Shown piece by piece: positions 16,199 through 23,968 of a stretch of DNA of 29,723 bases (the first letter of the stretch is position 1; each line of letters starts with the position of its first letter). This stretch comes from a virus. The DNA lies in IMG/VR virus record IMGVR_UViG_3300037460_000195, positions 1 through 29,723 of that record, one strand, 5' to 3'. The notes below the pieces were generated by a model. It was not told the DNA's origin. It saw only the letters and a program-made list of their open reading frames with translations, and ran no database searches. Both the position numbers and the translations under genes were made by a program.

Positions 16199-16534
16199 TT
16201 ACCCCTTCTTAGCATACGGACACATCTTTCCGCCCTTCATCATGTAATACTTGCCTCCCTTCTTGTATGCCGCTCTTCCGCCGTGTCTGCATGCAACGTA
16301 TCCACCCTCCTTGAATCCAGGCGTCATACGCTTTGTTCCACCAGCCTCAACTTCCTGTTGATTGCGTCCCTTCCTCGCGGGCTGAACGCCGTGATCCATG
16401 TCGTCCATCTTGCTGGTCTTCGTGACAAACTGCGGGGAAGACTTAACTTGCCCGCCCTTCTTGAATCCCATCGCCTCGCCGTGACCTACAACTCCGGCTC
16501 CGGTCTGCGCGCCTTGCTTGAAACCTTCCATCAT
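16199..16534 (-). CDS. Small Lys/Gly-rich protein with repeated GFKxGG / KKGGK motifs
   Basis: The start is set at ATG 16534 (a second ATG follows immediately), 3 bases downstream of a GAGGAG site. Longer in-frame versions would run back over the 3' end of the fibre gene. The 111-residue product is basic and low complexity, with GFKQGAQ (4-10), GFKKGGQV (23-30), GFKEGGYV (73-80), HGGRAAYKKGGKYYMMKGGK (84-103) and a final CPYAKKG. The Gly-Gly-x-Val motifs match those in the candidate ejection proteins of this window. It has no membrane span. A small virion-internal or DNA-associated protein is plausible, but the function is unknown. Confidence 0.72.
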   Translation of the reverse strand: MMEGFKQGAQTGAGVVGHGEAMGFKKGGQVKSSPQFVTKTSKMDDMDHGVQPARKGRNQQEVEAGGTKRMTPGFKEGGYVACRHGGRAAYKKGGKYYMMKGGKMCPYAKKG

Positions 16535-16545
16535 GTTCTCCTCAT

Positions 16546-19110
16546 TTACGCCGTGATTAATCCCAGTGCGACCAGAGCCGCGTGAATCGCTGCGGCGGAT
16601 ACTGCAACGCCGGTCTGTAGTGAAATTGGAGCAGTCGTGTAGAAACCTATTTGACGTGCGCTCCCTGTCTCTCTTATGTTTATACAATCAAGACCACCAG
16701 CAACGAGTGACAAGTGGTCAGTCGCTGTCCAGCCTATCCCTGTATCGAGATCGGTCTGAGTTGGAAGTAATGTTGGATTTGATGCAGATGCCACTTCATT
16801 CTGTATCGAAGGACTGCCGCCTACTGCTCCACGCATCTGATTACCTACGAACCGAAATCTACCTATGCCGTCAACTGATACCGCAAGAATGCCGGGAACA
16901 GCAGAATAGAATCCAGTATCCGGGTCAACTACGAATGAAAGAGAAGGGTCCGCAGCAGTGCCAGCCGGACCAATGAGAACTTGGTCGGTCGTACTTTCTG
17001 ATAAACGTAGCATCTCAACGCCACCAGCGATGAGTGAAAGCGTATCAGCACCGAGAGAACCTATACCTGTATCAAGATCGCCACGATCTGGAACCAGTGT
17101 TGGATTCGTACCCGATGCCGATTCATTCAACATGCCTGCGCCGTCAGACAACTGCGATACGAAGAGGTCACCGCTCCAAGCGAACTTCGATGCACCTGCA
17201 CTGAGTACGAAAATATCAGTGCCTGACTGACGGAATCCACTTCCACCAGTTCCGAAAGATAATGTCGCTGCGCCAGTTCCCGCGTTAGTGGGGTCAACGA
17301 TTAGAGTTGGATGTCCAGTGACCTCAGTAAGACGTGCAACCTCAACTGCTCCAGAGATGAGTGAAAGCGTATCGAGACCGAGAGAACCTATTCCTGTGTC
17401 TTCATCACCTCGGCGTGGAACCAGTGTCGGATTTGTTCCAGAGGCAGCCTCATCAACTATGATAGGGCCAGCAACAGTCGACGCTTCTAAATCTCCCGTG
17501 AATATGTGTACTGTACTGGTAACACGAAGTTTTTCGACTCCACCAACGATCAGCGAGATGTCACCAGTAACGCCACCGATTCCTGTAGACACGCCGCCCA
17601 GAGCCGGAATCAATGTTGGATTAGTATGAGTTGACGCTTCGTTCTGTAGGCTAGGACCGTTTCCTGCGACGGCAACAAAGCGATCTGCGGTGAAGGTCCA
17701 TCGGTCCACTCCGGCAAGTGTTACTTTGAGCGCGTCATCGCTTAACTCACGGAAGCCACTGTCTCCATCACCGAATGCGAGCGACGGAAGAGCGGCACTA
17801 CCGAGTATCGCTCCCGGAGATATAATAAACTGATCTACCGCATCTTCTACCGCTCGTGCGATCTCTACACCACCAGCGACGAGTGAAAGCTGATCTGCTG
17901 CGCTCCAGCCAATGCCAGTATCAATGTCTGCTCTAGCAGGGCATAGAGTTGGATTGGTCGTTGACGGAACCTCGTTGATTAGGATTGGACCTTCACCAAG
18001 TCCTGCACCTACTCCAAGTGACTGGAATGATGCGTCATCAAAACGCCAGTACTCAACGCCACCTTCTACCCATCCGGTGTGCGTTGCCGCATCCTGATAA
18101 AAGCCAGTCCCTACTTCTCCTATCGCCACCGATGGAGTGGCTAAAACTCCGGCTCCAACTCTGGCACGCCCAGATGATAAGTTGAGAACCGTGCCATCCC
18201 ACGTTAAACCCGTATCGCCCTCAATCGTACCGTCGCCAGTCCATACACCGAGTTGATTGTTAACAGGAGTGCCGACCTTCGTTACGTCTCCTCCTCCGCC
18301 TCCTCCGGCTGCGAAGATCAACTGAGTCCAAATTGAATCAACAGTTGTTCCGATGAATGCCACTGACGCTCCCGCCGCGAGCGAGATAGCAGTATCAACT
18401 CCGGCACCAAGATCGTCACCCGATCCGGGGAATACGTCGCAAGCATTCGCACCATTGTTCTTGATGTAAACGACGGAACCTTGTAAGAAAGCTAGACCTG
18501 TGGGAAGTTTTACTGAATCCCCCAGAGTCGCAACAGTTGCTACGACATTGTATCCGCGATCCAATACTATTGCGCTACCTTGTCCTCCGCCTGCAAAGGC
18601 AGTCAAGCCAACTCCAGTATCCCACGCCGGAATGACTCCGATACTATTGCTTTCGGCGAGAACCAGTCCCGCTTTACCACCTGAGATTAATGAGAGTCTG
18701 TCGCCAGACTTCCAACCGATACCTGTATTCGCATCGGCAACTGCCGGACAGATAGATGGATTTGTTTCGGTTACCGTCGTGTCCCTGAGCATCGGTGCTT
18801 GACCGGAGCCAGTCTGTAATTTTAGATCTCCGGTAAATCTCGACTCCGAACTGGCAACGACGTTGAGAACACCACCATTGAAGGTAAGGTCATTAGTCCC
18901 TTCGATTGTGCCGTCACCTGTCCATACACCTACTTGACCATCCGCTGGGGTGCCGACCTTGCTTACATCTCCTCCGGATGGAATCAGAGTGAGGAGTTGT
19001 GTGACCGTTAATTTTTTGTCTCGCGTGTCGCCACTCTGACGCACACCGAACAGATCTGTGAGCGCAGGAACTGTGACAGCAACGAGATTGGGAATAGTTG
19101 AATTAGCCAT
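16546..19110 (-). CDS. Large repeat-containing tail fibre protein (854 aa)
   Basis: The N-terminus (NSTIPNLVAVTVPALTDLFG, then VRQSGDTRDKKLTVTQLLTL) is a fibre-anchor type segment. It is followed by the GDVSKVGTPADGQVGVWTGD module at 47-66, and a second copy after a Gly-rich hinge. The shaft is built from about six copies of a unit with core NPTLxPxxxDxDTGIG....DxLSLIxGGVE. These are interleaved with a second unit of core PSLxFGxxDSGFxx...L.V...G..RW.F. The C-terminus, GFYTTAPISLQTG then AAIHAALVALGLI, matches a widespread phage fibre terminal motif. GAG-GAC precedes ATG 19110. It is probably a trimeric receptor-binding fibre whose length can change by gain or loss of units. Confidence 0.86.
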   Translation of the reverse strand: MANSTIPNLVAVTVPALTDLFGVRQSGDTRDKKLTVTQLLTLIPSGGDVSKVGTPADGQVGVWTGDGTIEGTNDLTFNGGVLNVVASSESRFTGDLKLQTGSGQAPMLRDTTVTETNPSICPAVADANTGIGWKSGDRLSLISGGKAGLVLAESNSIGVIPAWDTGVGLTAFAGGGQGSAIVLDRGYNVVATVATLGDSVKLPTGLAFLQGSVVYIKNNGANACDVFPGSGDDLGAGVDTAISLAAGASVAFIGTTVDSIWTQLIFAAGGGGGGDVTKVGTPVNNQLGVWTGDGTIEGDTGLTWDGTVLNLSSGRARVGAGVLATPSVAIGEVGTGFYQDAATHTGWVEGGVEYWRFDDASFQSLGVGAGLGEGPILINEVPSTTNPTLCPARADIDTGIGWSAADQLSLVAGGVEIARAVEDAVDQFIISPGAILGSAALPSLAFGDGDSGFRELSDDALKVTLAGVDRWTFTADRFVAVAGNGPSLQNEASTHTNPTLIPALGGVSTGIGGVTGDISLIVGGVEKLRVTSTVHIFTGDLEASTVAGPIIVDEAASGTNPTLVPRRGDEDTGIGSLGLDTLSLISGAVEVARLTEVTGHPTLIVDPTNAGTGAATLSFGTGGSGFRQSGTDIFVLSAGASKFAWSGDLFVSQLSDGAGMLNESASGTNPTLVPDRGDLDTGIGSLGADTLSLIAGGVEMLRLSESTTDQVLIGPAGTAADPSLSFVVDPDTGFYSAVPGILAVSVDGIGRFRFVGNQMRGAVGGSPSIQNEVASASNPTLLPTQTDLDTGIGWTATDHLSLVAGGLDCINIRETGSARQIGFYTTAPISLQTGVAVSAAAIHAALVALGLITA
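16690..18790 (-). repeat. Diverged intragenic repeats of the 854-aa fibre shaft
   Basis: About six copies of the NPTLxPxxxDxDTGIG unit, roughly at 18.7, 17.9, 17.6, 17.4, 17.1 and 16.75 kb. The copies near 17030-17110 and 17358-17440 are the closest at the DNA level: both contain gatgagtgaaagcgtatc, followed by nearly the same 20 bases. Others differ strongly at third positions. Copy boundaries are approximate. Confidence 0.75.
18218..18291 (-). repeat. Copy of shared 74-bp fibre module (854-aa fibre, second copy)
   Basis: Encodes GDVTKVGTPVNNQLGVWTGD and GTIEGD. It is preceded in the protein by a poly-Gly hinge and followed by TGLTWDG. It resembles the copies in the 844-residue fibre gene about 5 kb away. 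Confidence 0.85.
18899..18972 (-). repeat. Copy of shared 74-bp fibre module (854-aa fibre, first copy)
   Basis: Encodes GDVSKVGTPADGQVGVWTGD and GTIEGT close to the N-terminus, directly after the anchor segment. The position suggests a collar between anchor and shaft. Confidence 0.85.
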
Positions 19111-19113
19111 GCG

Positions 19114-19296
19114 CTAGTCCTCTATAAGTCGATTGTCAGAATTGCCATCATCAATGAGGAGGGCATCGCCGCCGTCATCAATGAGAAGGATGTCGTCCAT
19201 CGGAGGCACGACTCCTCCGCCAGTGACCGTGTTCTTGGTCACAAGAGCGGCAGTGACCACCGAAGTAGTCACCGCGCTCGAAGTTATGCCAGCCAT
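19114..19296 (-). CDS. Small acidic protein with duplicated LLIDDG motif (60 aa)
   Basis: The start ATG 19296 overlaps the previous stop (TGATG), and the stop lies 3 bases before the fibre gene start, so this is a compactly arranged gene despite its size. The first half is Val/Thr/Ala rich (TSSAVTTSVVTAALVTKNTV). After a GGG-VVPP break, the second half is acidic and contains an internal duplication: ILLIDDGGD then ALLIDDGNSD. No family is recognised. It may be a small virion or fibre-assembly protein. The placement between a structural gene and the large fibre is the only functional clue. Confidence 0.65.
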   Translation of the reverse strand: MAGITSSAVTTSVVTAALVTKNTVTGGGVVPPMDDILLIDDGGDALLIDDGNSDNRLIED

Positions 19297-19928
19297 CAGG
19301 TCAGACCGGCTTGCTGAATCCTCAGGACTGCCGTACCCACACCAGAGTTAGTGAGCAGTCTACAGGCGCTGACGGGTGAGATGAATGTTCCATCGTCGTC
19401 AGCTGCGATGTTGGTAAGATCAGGATGATCTGTCCAACTGAAAGGTCCGGGAGCATCACCGAACACGTCATCAAACGTATACTCGACGGTGACATCAACC
19501 GTTCCGGTTATCGCCAGTCCAAGACTGACGTTGAACGGAGAAATGTACTGGTCGAGCGGAACCGTTTGAGAGGCTCCTATTCCGTTCGTTCCAACTTCAA
19601 CGTCCGACGCGAACGCCGCATCAGCGGCAATCTGCGTCACGGTCGCATAGTTGAGTGTCGTCGGAACAGTGCTGGCACTGATCCCAGTGATATCCTCACT
19701 GATCACCGCGCCAGAATCATCCGTTCCCGTAATTGTGAACACAACGGTCGCGATGTTACCGGCTGACTCAAAGATTACTTGTCGTTGCGATCCAAGCTGA
19801 GCGACTCCGGCTGCATCAACGAGTGATCCATCCAGAGTCAAATCTCCAGCCGCTCCGAGTTGCTGATCTTGAGCTACACCGTTCGCGACAGCGGCGGCAA
19901 GTTGCCGTGTCTGTACAATGGGTCTCAT
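19296..19928 (-). CDS. Beta-rich phage structural protein (210 aa)
   Basis: Start ATG 19928 follows an AAGGAG site. The N-terminus RPIVQTRQLAAAVANGVAQD is helical. The rest is beta rich with Thr/Asp/Ala/Val content typical of virion proteins (RQVIFESAGNIATVVFTITG, ISPFNVSLGLAITGTVDVTV). Residues 155-180 hold VEYTFDDVFGDAPGPFSWTD, a pattern I have seen in uncharacterised structural proteins near capsid genes. It lies two genes downstream of the capsid gene. A head decoration or neck role is possible; no defined family can be named. Confidence 0.72.
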   Translation of the reverse strand: MRPIVQTRQLAAAVANGVAQDQQLGAAGDLTLDGSLVDAAGVAQLGSQRQVIFESAGNIATVVFTITGTDDSGAVISEDITGISASTVPTTLNYATVTQIAADAAFASDVEVGTNGIGASQTVPLDQYISPFNVSLGLAITGTVDVTVEYTFDDVFGDAPGPFSWTDHPDLTNIAADDDGTFISPVSACRLLTNSGVGTAVLRIQQAGLT

Positions 19929-19940
19929 GACGTTTCTCCT

Positions 19941-20663
19941 TTAGCGACTTCCGCCGAAGAGAACGTAGTCAACGTCCAGCGTTTTCGCTGCGCCATCCAC
20001 ACCGTCGGAGAACAAGAACCCTGGATTCAATCCGACCGCTGTCAGATTCGCACCTGGGATCACTGTTCCGCCACCACCGACAACGCCATCTGGTCCAACG
20101 AACTGACCAGAGATCTTGTCAATGCCGTCCCAGTATATAGCGGCCTCGTACCACGTATCATCGTCGAGTGTACCGAGCGGAGTTGTTGACGTACCTCCAG
20201 CGGCGGCGATCGAGACCAAGTTGAGCGTATTGTCAACGTCGTCGGACTGAAGGAAGACTCCATCGACCGGAGCTACCGTTTCGTCGAACGGAGTGAAGCC
20301 GAAGACGAGAATGGTATTAAGCGCATCACTGATTCGGAAGCGAATACCGAACCATGCTTCAGCAGCGACTGCGATCCCGAAAGTATCAACGCCAGCAAGC
20401 TGAAGCGAGAGCTTATTACCGTCGGTCGCGGCTCCAGCGGAAACTTGCTGAAGAACGCCACTAGAACTGAGGGGGAAGACGTCGCCGGCCACTCCCGCAC
20501 CGATTGCGAGATCGGTCCAGTCTGCGATCTGTGTAGCTTGACCAAAATCCTCGACCGACAACTGCGCGCCGGGGAGAGGGAGAGGAACGGCGTTCAGAAC
20601 ACTGTTGTCTTTCGCGGTTCCTACTCCGTTTGGAAATTGTGTTACTTCAATATTCAAAGGCAT
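19941..20663 (-). CDS. Beta-rich structural protein, possibly jelly-roll (240 aa)
   Basis: The first gene after the capsid gene and its hairpin; start ATG 20663 is preceded by AGGAGT. The sequence is beta rich. It includes EAWFGIRFRISDALNTILVF (about 102-121) and DDTWYEAAIYWDGIDKISGQ then FVGPDG (about 166-191), which resemble strands of concanavalin-like or LamG-like folds, though the match is weaker than for the 11517-12221 protein. No signal peptide and no cysteines. A head decoration protein or capsid-attached lectin fits the position. Function is not proven. Confidence 0.72.
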   Translation of the reverse strand: MPLNIEVTQFPNGVGTAKDNSVLNAVPLPLPGAQLSVEDFGQATQIADWTDLAIGAGVAGDVFPLSSSGVLQQVSAGAATDGNKLSLQLAGVDTFGIAVAAEAWFGIRFRISDALNTILVFGFTPFDETVAPVDGVFLQSDDVDNTLNLVSIAAAGGTSTTPLGTLDDDTWYEAAIYWDGIDKISGQFVGPDGVVGGGGTVIPGANLTAVGLNPGFLFSDGVDGAAKTLDVDYVLFGGSR

Positions 20664-20690
20664 GTCGTACTCCTAATTAAGCCAGGAAGA

Positions 20691-20718
20691 AGCGGAGCCC
20701 AATTCTCCGGGCTCCGCT
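20691..20718 (-). terminator. Strong hairpin downstream of the capsid gene
   Basis: A perfect 10-bp inverted repeat (agcggagccc / gggctccgct) around an 8-base loop lies 23 bases after the capsid stop codon. On the transcribed strand it is followed by TCTTCCTGG, a pyrimidine-rich but not uniform U tract. It could be a partial Rho-independent terminator or an RNA-stability hairpin that limits expression of downstream genes relative to capsid. The sequence cannot tell which. Confidence 0.7.
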
Positions 20719-20731
20719 CTCGTTTCATGCA

Positions 20732-20750
20732 GGACTCTCGTTCAGAGTCC
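20732..20750 (-). other. Small hairpin overlapping the capsid stop codon
   Basis: A 7-bp inverted repeat (ggactct / agagtcc) with a 5-base loop includes the last bases of the capsid gene and part of its TGA. It lies just upstream of the 10-bp hairpin, so the capsid transcript would end in two tandem stem-loops. Confidence 0.5.
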
Positions 20751-21656
20751 CGGAGTGCCGAAGACCGTCCGAGGATCGGTCCATGACGGCCAGTACCGCT
20801 CCGTCGCTTTGTAACGCATGGAGTCAGTTTCGAAGTCGCCTTCCATTGACTTCTCCAGCTTGCGACGAGTAAGCAACTGCAAGCCACGCGGAGCATCGGT
20901 GCCGACCCACCACGCAGTCGTACTCGTGATTCGGGACAGATTTGCTTGTCCGTCAGCGAGCAGACCCATGGACTTGATCGGGTTGATGTCGTTGTTGGCA
21001 GTGCCAGCGCGAAGAACACTCTTCAGCAGAACTTCGGCTTGGAAGACGTTACTGGGACCAGTAACAATCTTCTTCGGCACGAGGCGGATTCGCTTGCCGT
21101 TGTTGTCGACTGCGTTACGGACTTGGATCAGTTGCTGTTCCAGCGACGTTTGCGACAGAGCCGCAGCAGTCGTGAGCAGATTACTGAACGTTCCGCTTGC
21201 GATCGGGTGAGCAGCGTTGTTGAGTGACACACCGTCACCTCCAGGGAACGCGCCGTTGAAAGCGCGGTTGAAGATGTTGGCAGTCAGTGTCTCCTTCGTC
21301 TCGATCATCGACTGAGCAAGATGCTCGGCGTAGATCGTACCGATCTTGATGTGATCGCCGTCCTCTACCAGAACTTTGGTGAGGGCGAACGCAAGACCGT
21401 AAACGCGATAGACGTAACGCTGAATGAAGAGAACTCCACCGGACTGATAAGTGACCGGCAAGCCATCGGGGAGCTCTGGAGCAGCCCCGAATCCGAAGAG
21501 GACAGGCTCTTCATGGTACGAACGGGGGATACCCGGACGCTCCTTGAAGCATGCCTTCCATTCATCGGCTCGTTGATTGTAGATACCATCGAAAACTTCG
21601 TTTAGGATGGGTTCCACTACTGACCGAAAGTCAGTTGACCTCATTGGGACAGCCAT
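20742..21656 (-). CDS. Major capsid protein (HK97 fold expected)
   Basis: A 304-residue protein with the strongest ribosome site in the head module (AGGAGGA before ATG 21656). Features that fit a phage major head protein: an N-terminal helix with FRSVVEPILNEVFDGIYNQR, an E-loop/P-domain-like stretch (VTYQSGGVLFIQRYVYRVYG, then LAFALTKVLVEDGDHIKIGT), a long helix with AEHLAQSMIETKETLTANIF, NRAFNGAFPGGDGVSLNNAA, a P-domain helix LSQTSLEQQLIQVRNAVDNN, and a KKIVTGPSNVFQAEVLLKS segment. Position after scaffold and cement genes and before a strong hairpin agrees. The family name is not certain from sequence alone. Confidence 0.9.
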   Translation of the reverse strand: MAVPMRSTDFRSVVEPILNEVFDGIYNQRADEWKACFKERPGIPRSYHEEPVLFGFGAAPELPDGLPVTYQSGGVLFIQRYVYRVYGLAFALTKVLVEDGDHIKIGTIYAEHLAQSMIETKETLTANIFNRAFNGAFPGGDGVSLNNAAHPIASGTFSNLLTTAAALSQTSLEQQLIQVRNAVDNNGKRIRLVPKKIVTGPSNVFQAEVLLKSVLRAGTANNDINPIKSMGLLADGQANLSRITSTTAWWVGTDAPRGLQLLTRRKLEKSMEGDFETDSMRYKATERYWPSWTDPRTVFGTPGL

Positions 21657-21668
21657 AGTTTAGTCCTC

Positions 21669-22226
21669 CTAGATTGAAGCGATGTCGGCGACGGTCTGGT
21701 GCTCAGAGATCTGAACAAGTACGATCGGGAACGGGTCGTCGATCTCGTTGTCAGGTCCCGGATTTATACCCAGAACGCGAAGGCCGGCGTTAGCACCAGC
21801 GGAAGCGGTATCCAGAGCCACAGCCGAGAGTCCCGTGATGGCTTGTCCAGTCAGGGCAGTCCAGTCGTATTGCTGACCAATGTCAGCTTGAGCTAGAGCC
21901 GCGTCTGCCTGAATTTCATACATCACAGTATCCTGAGCTTGGATGTAATACACACGAACGTTCGTTGCGATCGTATTGGCGATCCACCGATTGCCGACGC
22001 GATGTCGACCCTCAGTATCATCCCATTCCACTCCTTGGAACGTGCCGATGGCCCGATTTCCGGGAGCGGCACCAACGATGAATCCACCGGCATTGATCAT
22101 GACCGGCTCATTCTGAAAAATATCAGTGGGATGAGCCGACACGATAGTGCCGAGTGGACCCGGACGCACAATCCCAGAAGGACTATACGCCGGTCGCAAT
22201 CCGAACGGAGCTTGTATTTGAGACAT
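21669..22226 (-). CDS. Candidate capsid-stabilising (cement) protein
   Basis: A 185-residue beta-rich protein whose N-terminus (QIQAPFGLRPAYSPSGIVRP) matches an 'APFGLRPxxHPSG' pattern of small proteins encoded directly before major capsid genes in many phages. Later parts contain AIGTFQGVEWDDTEGRHRVG, then NRWIANTIATNVRVYYIQAQ and a C-terminal strand PFPIVLVQISEHQ. Position between the 208-residue head protein and the capsid gene, with a GGGAG site, supports a head decoration or stabilising role. This is family memory plus context; a head-completion role is the main alternative. Confidence 0.75.
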   Translation of the reverse strand: MSQIQAPFGLRPAYSPSGIVRPGPLGTIVSAHPTDIFQNEPVMINAGGFIVGAAPGNRAIGTFQGVEWDDTEGRHRVGNRWIANTIATNVRVYYIQAQDTVMYEIQADAALAQADIGQQYDWTALTGQAITGLSAVALDTASAGANAGLRVLGINPGPDNEIDDPFPIVLVQISEHQTVADIASI

Positions 22227-22254
22227 TTCTTACTCCCAATTCAGATTAGTGATC

Positions 22255-22881
22255 CTAGAACTGACTCACTTCGCCTTCGCCCTCGGGAACTTCCCCGAGG
22301 TTTTCTGCGAACGAGCCGGGATCTAGGTCCTGTCCCAGTTCAGCCATGCCTTCCTCCATCTCAAACTTAATCCCACGAGCTCCGCTCTTCGCTGCCATTG
22401 CTGCTTCCTCTCGGATAGTATCAAGGACAGACGAAAGCTTCTCTTCTTCGAACAGGGGTTGAACGTGGTGAGCTTCCCGCATGTATGCCTCATAAAGACT
22501 CATGGGCAGTTTGAACGCGAGCATCTCATTCACGCCGATGCATCCTGCGTACTCACCGGTCTTCGTAGTAGCGAACTCCCACCCGGGAACATCCTTCGCT
22601 TGAACCGGCTCGTAACCGAGACGCACTCTCCCCGGAATCGAATCCCTGGGATTTGTAGTTGTCAACCAGCAGACATGATACCCCGGGATCGGTGGTAGAT
22701 CCGGGAGAACTGACTGGAAAAATGATTTACGAAACTCATCCAAACGCTCCTCGTCTGAAAGCACACGCGCTTGATTCGCAGACTGGCGATCGCTCGCTGT
22801 CCTCGTTTGCCGTGCCTTACTCGGAGACCTCTTCCGTCTCGTGCTTGTCTTGCCTTTCTTACCTATTTTCTTGTCCGTCAT
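22255..22881 (-). CDS. Conserved head-module protein of unknown function (208 aa)
   Basis: The N-terminal 35 residues are very basic (MTDKKIGKKGKTSTRRKRSP...), perhaps contacting DNA. The core has LPDLPPIPGYHVCWLTTTNP (60-79), DSIPGRVRLGYEPVQAKDVP and a YAGCIGVNEMLAFKLPMSLY segment, which I recognise as a widespread phage protein found between scaffold and capsid genes. Its role is not established to my knowledge. The C-terminus is acidic (EMEEGMAELGQDLDPGSFAE...). A GAGGG site precedes ATG 22881. It probably takes part in capsid assembly with the scaffold. Confidence 0.75.
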   Translation of the reverse strand: MTDKKIGKKGKTSTRRKRSPSKARQTRTASDRQSANQARVLSDEERLDEFRKSFFQSVLPDLPPIPGYHVCWLTTTNPRDSIPGRVRLGYEPVQAKDVPGWEFATTKTGEYAGCIGVNEMLAFKLPMSLYEAYMREAHHVQPLFEEEKLSSVLDTIREEAAMAAKSGARGIKFEMEEGMAELGQDLDPGSFAENLGEVPEGEGEVSQF

Positions 22882-22910
22882 TACTTCACCCTCTCATTCA
22901 GCGAGTTGCC

Positions 22911-23945
22911 TCAGTCGTTAGCGTGTTCGCGATCCCATTCTGCATACCTCTTCAGGTAGTTCTTTCGCAGAACCGGGTCATCCCACACTCCAGCCTCTTG
23001 CATGGCTTCTTTGCGATCACGACTGATATGTACTTCGTTAGACTTAAGAGGACGCTCCTGCCCGCCGATGCGGAACTTGGGTCCTCCAGGCTTTCTTTGA
23101 CCTCCTCTGTCTTGCGGATCGTCTTCATCGATGTGTTCATCACCACCGAGATTATCCTCACCGTTCCCTTTTCCTCCAAGTTTCTTAGCCAGATGAGGCA
23201 GACGCCGCGCGACGCGCTTGTCCAACTCAGCGTAGTACTCCGAGGTTCTCGGGTCGTAACCATCGCGAATCAGCATGTCGTCGATTGCTCCGGCGATTGC
23301 TGAGTCTTCGTCACGCCGACCGAAGTCGAACCACTTGTTTCTTTCGCTCCAAGACTTGACCTGATCAATGAGCGCAGGATCCACGTAGTCTTCCGTCGGT
23401 GTTCCTGCTGATGCCTGCTCCTTGTGCGCTACTAGACTATCACGCTGATCCTTCAGGCTATCACGGATGCGCATCGCTTCCGAAGCATCCTTCCCCTCGT
23501 TGGCGTCGATTGCCTTCGCATACACGTCGTCGGCACTTCGCATCGCGTTATCTAACTGAGCGATGCGTTGATCGATGGTCGCAGTTTCAGTAGCCGTCTG
23601 ACGCCGAGTAAGCTCGCCAATTTGTCGCTCGACCTGCTCGTTGCGACCACGGAGGAACTTCAGTTCGCGCTGATCGCGATCTCTTGCCTCCTTCTGCCGC
23701 TGACGCCGTGATCTGCGCTCAACTCTTCGAGCCTCCGACTTGTCATCACCTTCCGGTTCGCCACCTCCGACTCGCTCATCACCCGCATCAGCGGACAAGT
23801 CACCGTCGCCATCTCCCTCTCCTTCACCCTCTCCATCTCCCTTTCCTGCATCTTCATCGCCGACTGGCGGGACCGCTGCTTGATCCCCCTCCTCGACGCC
23901 ATCGCCGACCATGACTAAGTCGTCGTCTTTTTCTTCGATTGCCAT
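22911..23945 (-). CDS. Capsid scaffolding protein
   Basis: Start ATG 23945 follows GGAG by 8 bases. A longer version would begin at a TTG two codons earlier and has no better site. The 344-residue product has a strongly acidic Asp/Glu/Gly N-terminus (1-68), then a long charged helical region (70-190) with coiled-coil character (RRSRRQRQKEARDRDQRELK), a second helical region (200-245), and a basic C-terminal helix ending VLRKNYLKRYAEWDREHAND. Acidic, helical and with a basic capsid-binding end is the profile of podoviral scaffolds, which template the procapsid and then leave. Its place between portal and capsid genes agrees. Confidence 0.83.
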   Translation of the reverse strand: MAIEEKDDDLVMVGDGVEEGDQAAVPPVGDEDAGKGDGEGEGEGDGDGDLSADAGDERVGGGEPEGDDKSEARRVERRSRRQRQKEARDRDQRELKFLRGRNEQVERQIGELTRRQTATETATIDQRIAQLDNAMRSADDVYAKAIDANEGKDASEAMRIRDSLKDQRDSLVAHKEQASAGTPTEDYVDPALIDQVKSWSERNKWFDFGRRDEDSAIAGAIDDMLIRDGYDPRTSEYYAELDKRVARRLPHLAKKLGGKGNGEDNLGGDEHIDEDDPQDRGGQRKPGGPKFRIGGQERPLKSNEVHISRDRKEAMQEAGVWDDPVLRKNYLKRYAEWDREHAND

Positions 23946-23968
23946 GTTCAAGACTCCTTCAGTCTACG

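Noticed and set aside
16535-16687. Longer N-terminus for the 111-aa Lys/Gly-rich protein
   Set aside because: The extra residues are Arg/Ser rich and come from reading the 3' end of the fibre gene in another frame. A GAGGAG site lies right before ATG 16534.
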